A DNA stretch of 64,000 bases from Takakia lepidozioides (lineage: Eukaryota > Streptophyta > Takakiopsida > Takakiales > Takakiaceae). The notes beneath the pieces were generated by a model. It searched no databases and had not been told where the DNA came from. It saw nothing but the letters and a program-made list of their open reading frames with translations. Positions 58,037-64,000 of the stretch are shown one piece after another (position 1 is the stretch's first letter; the number at the start of each line of letters is the position of its first letter). Location of the stretch: contig CM060733.1 of the NCBI GenBank assembly GCA_030704615.1, positions 33,976,001 through 34,040,000 on the forward strand, read 5' to 3'. Made by a program: the position numbers and the translations under genes.

Positions 58037-59010
58037 TTGGGCTCGGGTTGGTTCCTGTGCTTAAACTTATGGCCTGCGAAAACAATCAAAAATTTAGCTC
58101 CTATCAACATCAACACTCCTCAGGGTGATCCCTGGGAATTGGTTACTTATGCCAAATCTAGGGCTTCATGTGTAGTTTTTGGGGTGAATCCCAGGATGGA
58201 CGATGTGTCCTTTAAAACTACATGCTCTACCTTAGGCTTGGATTTCATGGTTAATGGTACCATCTCGAGACTTGATAACAGGGGTACGTTGAAGGTTGCA
58301 ATGACCAAAAGTGCTTCTAATAGAGTCCCGCATCAATTCAATCTAAAATAAGTTCGTCCGTGATTTCTTGTTTGACAATTGTGAAATTATCAACAAGGGT
58401 TTGAGGTACGAGCATAATATCTGGCTAAAACTGAATTTGAAGGGCGGCATGAGTACTCTGCTAGACCTCTTTGTCCATTGTGTTTACATGCCCACAGAGG
58501 GGACCCTGTGTGCTGACGCAGACAAGGCCTCACAAGTTTTGAAGCTGGACTGTGCTTCGTTCCTTGCCAAAGGTCAGGTGGTACTATTGGGGGACTTCAA
58601 AGGGATCCATCAGGACGATATCATTGGACCTTTTGGTGAGGACGAGCTGAATTCTAATGGCAGACGGTTAATTAACTGTCTAGAAGAGCTTCAGCTTTTG
58701 ACCTTGAATAACAGGACAAGAGGTGACCAAGTGCAGTGGACTCGTGAGAAACCCCAAACTGGGGAACGTTCCATTGTGGACTATATCATAATGGACAAAA
58801 TTTTGTTCCCCCAGTGTGCCGATGTGTTGATCGACAGAATTGATATTGGTACCTCTGACCACTTGCTGGTTTGGACTGACATCAAAAGGTATTTTCCCAC
58901 CACCAAGAGATCTGTGAAACGTTCGATTCGGAAGTGGCGCATAGAAAAATTCCACAATGAGGAGGTCAAGGCTGAGTACGTCCAGGCCTTGCAAGAGGCT
59001 CTCCCTCAAC
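58037..59010 (+). mobile_element. LINE endonuclease (EEP) domain fragment, younger copy
   Basis: The open frame from 58368 contains CVYMPTEGTL, VVLLGDFKGIHQDDIIGPFG, GRRLINCLEELQLLTLNN, DQVQWTREKP, SIVDYIIMDK and DIGTSDHLLVWTDIK, the order of an AP-like endonuclease domain of plant LINEs (GDFN...WTR...SxIDYI...SDH). The GDFN asparagine is replaced (GDFK). A separate frame upstream (58037-58351) has NVPxIL-like features only weakly. No reverse transcriptase follows. This is a truncated LINE inserted in the 5.1-kb transposon; sister copy at 40081-40700. Confidence 0.8.
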
Positions 59011-59416
59011 TAGATCACCAGTCACACCTTCATAGGAGTGGGCATGTGGCTTGCAAGTGTTGGGCTGCCAATAACAAACCCACTACAACGTTGCACTACA
59101 ACCATAATCTCATCACTATTGCAGAACTCAGCATTCATGCTCTCGATTCCCACTCCAGCCTTTCAAATTCCTCAACTTCCATTCAGCATCCCATGAACCC
59201 CACATGCAGCCCGAGTGTTATTACAAGCACGTTATGTGCTTTGGTAAATACTGTTGTGGGAATGAGGCAAAGCCCTCAAACCTTGGCCAAATGTTTATGC
59301 AAACCTCCTTAAACTGCTTGTGAGCTAAATGGGTTTGATGTGCATGCCAGGGCTAGCTCCATCTCATTTTTTGGGGGACCCTTTGGGAGACAGATGGCTT
59401 ACTCAGAAGTGCTTCA

Positions 59417-59752
59417 GCTTCCTTTGATTCACTGGCAAAAGAAATATGGCTAGCTCTGAAAGAAACAGACAATTTCAAACCTCACAATTGATGAATGGCT
59501 TCCCCTGCATCATCATGTACTCCCCTGGCACTAGTATCTGGCCCCCATGACACAACCCCAGAGAAAACAAAAGACATGTTCATTTCGAGAATTATCTCCA
59601 ATAATCTTGTTTCGATACTCTTACAAAGGTATCATGTTGCAATTGGGCTGTGTGTTCGATAGAGAGTTTAATATATCAACTCTTAGACGTTGATACTCTT
59701 ACAGTGGTATCATGTTTGGTATATGTACATAGCCATATATTGGCACTATAAG
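59417..59752. repeat. Internal segment shared with the 1.1-kb element
   Basis: Matches 30108-30427 block by block: TGATTCACTGGCAAAAGAAA, AATTGATGAATGGCTTCCCC, CACTAGTATCTGGCC, TACAAAGGTATCATGTTG and TTTGGTATATGTACATAGCC. It proves that the two elements belong to one family. Confidence 0.85.
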
Positions 59753-59920
59753 GGCTTGGCAGTATGAAATTGGTTAGTGTCTCAAGGTGCAGATGAAACA
59801 TGCTAACATATTTAGATTGTAAGCAACACCCACCAGTCAAACTCATCCTCAGAAGAGATTGATACACAAAAATTTCTCAGGGTCGTTGGTGCGCAGGCTT
59901 TTGTCAAGGGCTTGATATCA

Positions 59921-60708
59921 TCATAAAGGTGTTTCAGAACGTGTGGCTTCAATGTGTTGTTTTATAAGAGAGTGCTCTACTGCAAAATCAGATCGAATTC
60001 GTAAAGGTGCTCCAAACTTGGAAACTGCATCGTGATATCCTTTTAAAATGGTTTTTTCTTTCTTGTTTCTTGCAACGTTCGCCCATAAAACAAAATGAGA
60101 GGCCCCATCAATGCCAGCATGTACTCGAAGACCAAACATAATCAATTTGTCATAAGCTGCACCACGAATTGTATACATGTTTTAGTTTGCCTACAATTTT
60201 GTGCGATATGTAATACAAGAAAACGTCTTGCATGTGCATCTTCAAAGAACATTAAGATGCATGAGATAAAATACTTACAGTCAATGTGCCATAGAGCCAT
60301 AGGCATTGTCACATTATACTGAGTCATTTGAATTGCCTGTGCCCTTCTCCTACGCTCATAATGGTAGGGTGAGATGATTTTCAAAGCTTCCCCCACCTTC
60401 CTTCGAGGAATCCGCCAATTTGACCTCTTTAAGGCAGATTGCACTGTTCTCATTCCCCAATTTGACCCATTCTCTTCAATAGGAAGTAACTCTTGAATCT
60501 TTTCACACAAGCGTTGGACACTCAATTCATGATGAACTTTGAAAGGAGACCCTTGGACTTCTGATAGCAATCTTCTCAATGGTCGTACATCATCAAAAGA
60601 AAGGGCAGTGGCGATTGATTTCATTGTGGCACCCTCATTCAACATTGCTTCCACATAAAGTACTAAATCATCCACTACTTTGTCACCATCCAAATGGTTG
60701 TTTTCCAT
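59921..60708 (-). CDS. rve-like DDE transposase of the long-TIR element (C-terminally truncated)
   Basis: Two exons, 60708-60279 and 60156-59921, joined by a clean intron (GACT|GTAAGT ... GTGCAG|CTTATG) give 221 aa. The N-terminus is helical with an HTH-like part (SNWGMRTVQSALKRSNWRIP, RRKVGEALKII, YERRRRAQAIQ). After the junction comes an integrase-like core: ALWHIDSYDKLIMFGLRVHAG, IDGASHFVLWANVA, TILKGYHDAVSKFGAP and LRIRSDFAVEHSLIKQHIEA. WHID and RSD supply two catalytic aspartates and VEH the glutamate, as in the RTDxGxEN motif of related proteins. This core type is known from eukaryotic proteins annotated as integrase core domain (rve-like); the exact superfamily was not tested. The frame stops before the usual C-terminal region, with stops and residues such as DPEKFLCINLF further on, so this copy is probably defective. 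The ATG at 60708 was chosen because the frame upstream has no ATG. Confidence 0.75.
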
Positions 60709-61716
60709 GCTTACATGATCTGTCTTATCTCTGCTTAATAGCCCCAGTGCCAATGCCTTCGACCTTGCCCTTGTTGTAATTGTTTGCTGTTAATTCTGTA
60801 GTCACTGCATCCACTCACACACTCCCCATAGGACTTACGTCACTAAAGTTCACATAGGCTATCAAGTAGATGAACCAAATGTACTTTGAAACAACAACTA
60901 CTATATCCTAAAATGTATTAGCAAACCACAGTACACAGTGTGGGCAGGTTGAAGACAAACCATGTGATCAAGCTCTTTCTTTCAGTGTGTGTGTTGAGGA
61001 GCGTTTGGTAACCCACTCTACTACCCCTAAAGTTCTCTCCTCAAAACTCATGAGTCACCAGCACGTACACAAGAACTACAACTTTAGCTAAAATGATATC
61101 TTTATCAATGATTGGGGGAACTCATGCCAATATGGGAATGTGCTTACTCATGGGCAGATCTTGTCATTTGGTGATCCAAGAAGGCTTCCATTATACATAG
61201 CGCCACCACCGCTCCACCACCGCTCAACCCTAAACTTGTTGTTGCATTCTTCTCTCGTTACTTCTCGTCCTCCAACTGATTTGATCATTTCACTTTTAGG
61301 GCACCTCTGCCCCAAAAACCCTTCATCACTTCATTTCTCTCTCCCTTTCCCTCGCTCTCGCTCTCTCTCTAGTATATATCTCTCCTTTAGGCTACGCGAC
61401 TCATGTCGTGACTTAGGCCTTACCACAAGCAAAGGATGGACGGGCAGCAGGAATAGACGGGCCAGCATGTATATTCAGCTTATACTCTCGTATGTATATG
61501 TGTATACGATACATATACATATACGTATATATGATAATATATATATATATATATATATTATATACAAAACTGCGTTAAAAATTATAGATTACAATTCAAT
61601 TGAATCGCCAGTTGGCAATTCAATTGAATTGCAAATTAGGGTTAGTTCAATTGAATTGGCATCTGATCAAGTGAATTGCGCTGCATTTCACATCAAGGCC
61701 TTTTTGGAATTCCCTA

Positions 61717-64000
61717 CACGGGCAGTGTGGCTGCCGTGAGTACCCGCCTCCACGTCCTTCCCACACCGTCCCCTCGTCATTCTCGCCGGGCTCAAGTTTG
61801 AGAGATGACTTGTCCTGACGAATTGGAATTTTTCCACATGGCAGATATCGAATCGTGGCTAGCCAGCCGCGACCTGCTAGCGGGTGCAGGTGCCGGGCTC
61901 TGCGGTTGCGGCTAGCTGCAACCTCTAATGTATGTGTAAAAACGTCACGACTACCTCTAAATGTGTGTGTAAACAGTCTATGACTCACCTTCGAGATTCA
62001 ATCTAATCAATGGTCATGATCAATTTAAAAATTATATTTTATTATTTCCGTACGTGGTCTAAGGTCCAAGAGTTGGTCTTCCAAACCACATGGACTCCTT
62101 TTTTGGTCCGTAGACCAACAATCTCCCGCAATATTCACCGCCGCACCTTTTCTAAGTTTCTTAGACCAACAATCTCCCACAATATTCACCGCCGCATCTT
62201 TTCTAAGTTTCTTGGTCGTACTGTAAAGCCAATATGACCAAAAAAACATTGCCTCGACCAATAGGATCATTGCATTTTGAGTTGGTCTTGGTCTTGGTCT
62301 TGGTCCGTAGTCTAAAGTGGCCCTTAGTTCCACACGAATCCATGAGTTTGCCACTAAACTATAACGGTAGGCTGTATTTAAGGGTCCGCATAGCTTTAGA
62401 TGAAAAGAGCACACTAAGTTTTTGATGCGGAGGGATGTTTAAGGCGGGAGTTGCAAACATAAGAGTAGACAGATGGTTAAACCTGGGAAAGGAGAACAAC
62501 GACCAATGTTCTTGAACTGGACTCAGATCAGCTTTGTTGAAACCAAACTATTACTACCAGATCTGGGAGAAAGCCTGCAGACTTGCTCATATATCAAAAG
62601 GTTGTTCCCAAGGGTTTAGTTATTGTCCAAGGGACACCTATTAAGAAGGCCTCTTGCTTAACTTTCAGTGGCCTGCATAAAAGCTCTCATGACAAAAATC
62701 ATCCTCTGTTTTCACGCCATACACTATCGAACTCTGTTTTTTTGGGGGGGGGGGGGGGGGACCTTTTTCATAGCTTACTTGGAAGACAAGTTTTCACTAT
62801 CCAACTCTGAAAAACGTGGAGTAATTCCAATGCCAAAGTTGAAGGCATTCCTGCTGTCAACCCACCGTCCATTGCTAGGCCTAAAAGGCAGCATAGGTGG
62901 GAAGTCAGCCGGAAAAGTTCAATCATAACTCAAGAAAGGAAGAGAATCCATAGGTGATTATAGGATATATAACTAGTGCGCATACATGTTATTCCCTAAC
63001 TAGAAAGCAAACTAGAACCTCATAGTCATCAAACTTAGACACTGACACAAAATGCACTGTTTTCAAATATCTTTTGAAATGTCTTCCAGAATTTCACTGC
63101 ACTGGGGTACTCTTTACAGCAATTTTGTTACCACTTGTCCCATATTTCAGTAAATGCTTCTCTATGCCATGAGCCTTTAATTTAAGACCTTGAATAAATC
63201 TCAACGCTTTTCTACCAACTCCAGTTAGAATGGTTTGCCTAAAGCATGCAAATAGCATGATCGAAAGACAACAGAGATGATACAGTAGAGATATTGCAAG
63301 ACAAAGCGACAAGGTTGAAAGAGGCAAGGTTGCACCTGACTTGAAGCTGCTTGTAGGTAGCCTAAACTCTTGTCCAAAACTGAAACTGTTTGCAACACAT
63401 ATGGTGGATAGCCCGCGGAGCTTTGATACCCATCCATCCCACTTCATTTATGAATTAGTAAAGAAACTCCACTCATACAAAACAATTTGAATTTCATCCC
63501 ACTAATCACCAAGTTGGTTGCTCGTCTAAGATCTATTTGGCTGTATAGTGAAGTTGAAATCACTGCCTCACCCTCCTACCAAATGGGGTCAGTTGCTAGG
63601 AGGCACGGCCAAACAAAGGGATGGTGGACAAGTGCAAAGGATCAACTTGCCTCCAGGCATTTGGAGAGACGGAGACAATCAATGGGTGAGAGTATCTTCC
63701 AGAAGATACAACTTGCTGGTTGTTCTCTCCTTGGGACTTCTCAAATTGCAGGCATGGAATGTGATACATGCATCACACATAAATCAAATGATCTATTTGC
63801 CATAGAATTGGAACTTGAAGAACACCGCCATTGCAGTATTAAGCCCACCGGGTCATATATTGCAGGAACCTTGATGGAATTGAAGGAGATCTACAACAGG
63901 AACAAGATTGGAGTTCAAAATACAGAATTTGTTATTTACTCTTGATTGACACACTGGCCACCTCAACTAATGCAAGCCTCCCCCAAGCAGGGCAGCTTCT
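61717..64000. other. Intergenic with unassigned exon-like frames
   Basis: A 17-G run lies at 62744-62760. 62050-62230 has two copies of GACCAACAATCTCCCrCAATATTCACCGCCGCA. On the minus strand, 63240-63094 looks like a last exon: TTTAG acceptor, QTILTGVGRKALRFIQGLKL, KAHGIEKHLLKYGTSGNKIA and a stop. Family unknown. A plus-strand frame at 63487-63945 is open but unrecognised. The window may end inside a gene here. Confidence 0.35.

Overview
This window reads as nuclear DNA of a land plant. It holds split genes with GT/AG introns of about 100-700 bp, a plant-type plastid ferritin, an SKU5-type multicopper-oxidase-like gene, an MBR/HIP1-type RING-H2 ligase, a PPR fragment and many decayed transposons. 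The transposon load, the PPR type and the microsatellite content fit a seed-free vascular plant such as a fern. That placement is an impression; I did not test it.

Four genes can be assembled exon by exon, with every intron phase consistent and no internal stop: a CHID1-like GH18 protein (3093-7526, minus, 8 exons, 438 aa), a plastid ferritin (14440-16904, minus, 8 exons, 259 aa) whose last exon is tandemly duplicated, an SKU5-like protein (32271-36759, plus, 8 exons, 539 aa) and an MBR/HIP1-like E3 ligase (41440-45893, minus, 5 exons, 902 aa). A weaker two-exon candidate at 53911-54333 (97 aa) carries a motif like that of SIAMESE-RELATED CDK inhibitors. The genes have unrelated roles and show no sign of joint function.

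Most of the remaining sequence is repetitive. 1-1.5 kb: two LINE 3' ends and GA microsatellites. 8.0-11.6 kb: a hAT element with terminal repeats, an 8-bp target duplication and a broken transposase. 11.8-12.6 kb: a MITE-like element with perfect 20-bp terminal repeats. 18.5-19.5 kb: cytochrome P450 and PPR gene fragments. 20.6-24.3 kb: Copia-like, Gypsy and pogo-like relics. 25-26.3 kb: a tandem dimer of a terminal-repeat element. 26.7-28.9 kb: a Copia 3' end whose LTR is split by a CACTA element with ATT duplications. 29.7-30.8 kb: a small long-TIR element. 37.5-39.5 kb: an array of short hairpins interrupted by a hAT element with a perfect 8-bp duplication. 49.6-53 kb: tandem repeats and several tRNA-derived SINEs. 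56.6-61.7 kb: a 5.1-kb member of the long-TIR family carrying a spliced rve-like DDE transposase gene and a LINE fragment.

The most unusual items are the long-TIR transposon family (its transposase, its palindrome-rich ends and its deletion derivative are all in this window), the periodic hairpin array, the duplicated ferritin terminal exon and the CDK-inhibitor-like gene. No CRISPR array, operon or bacterial-type system is present.
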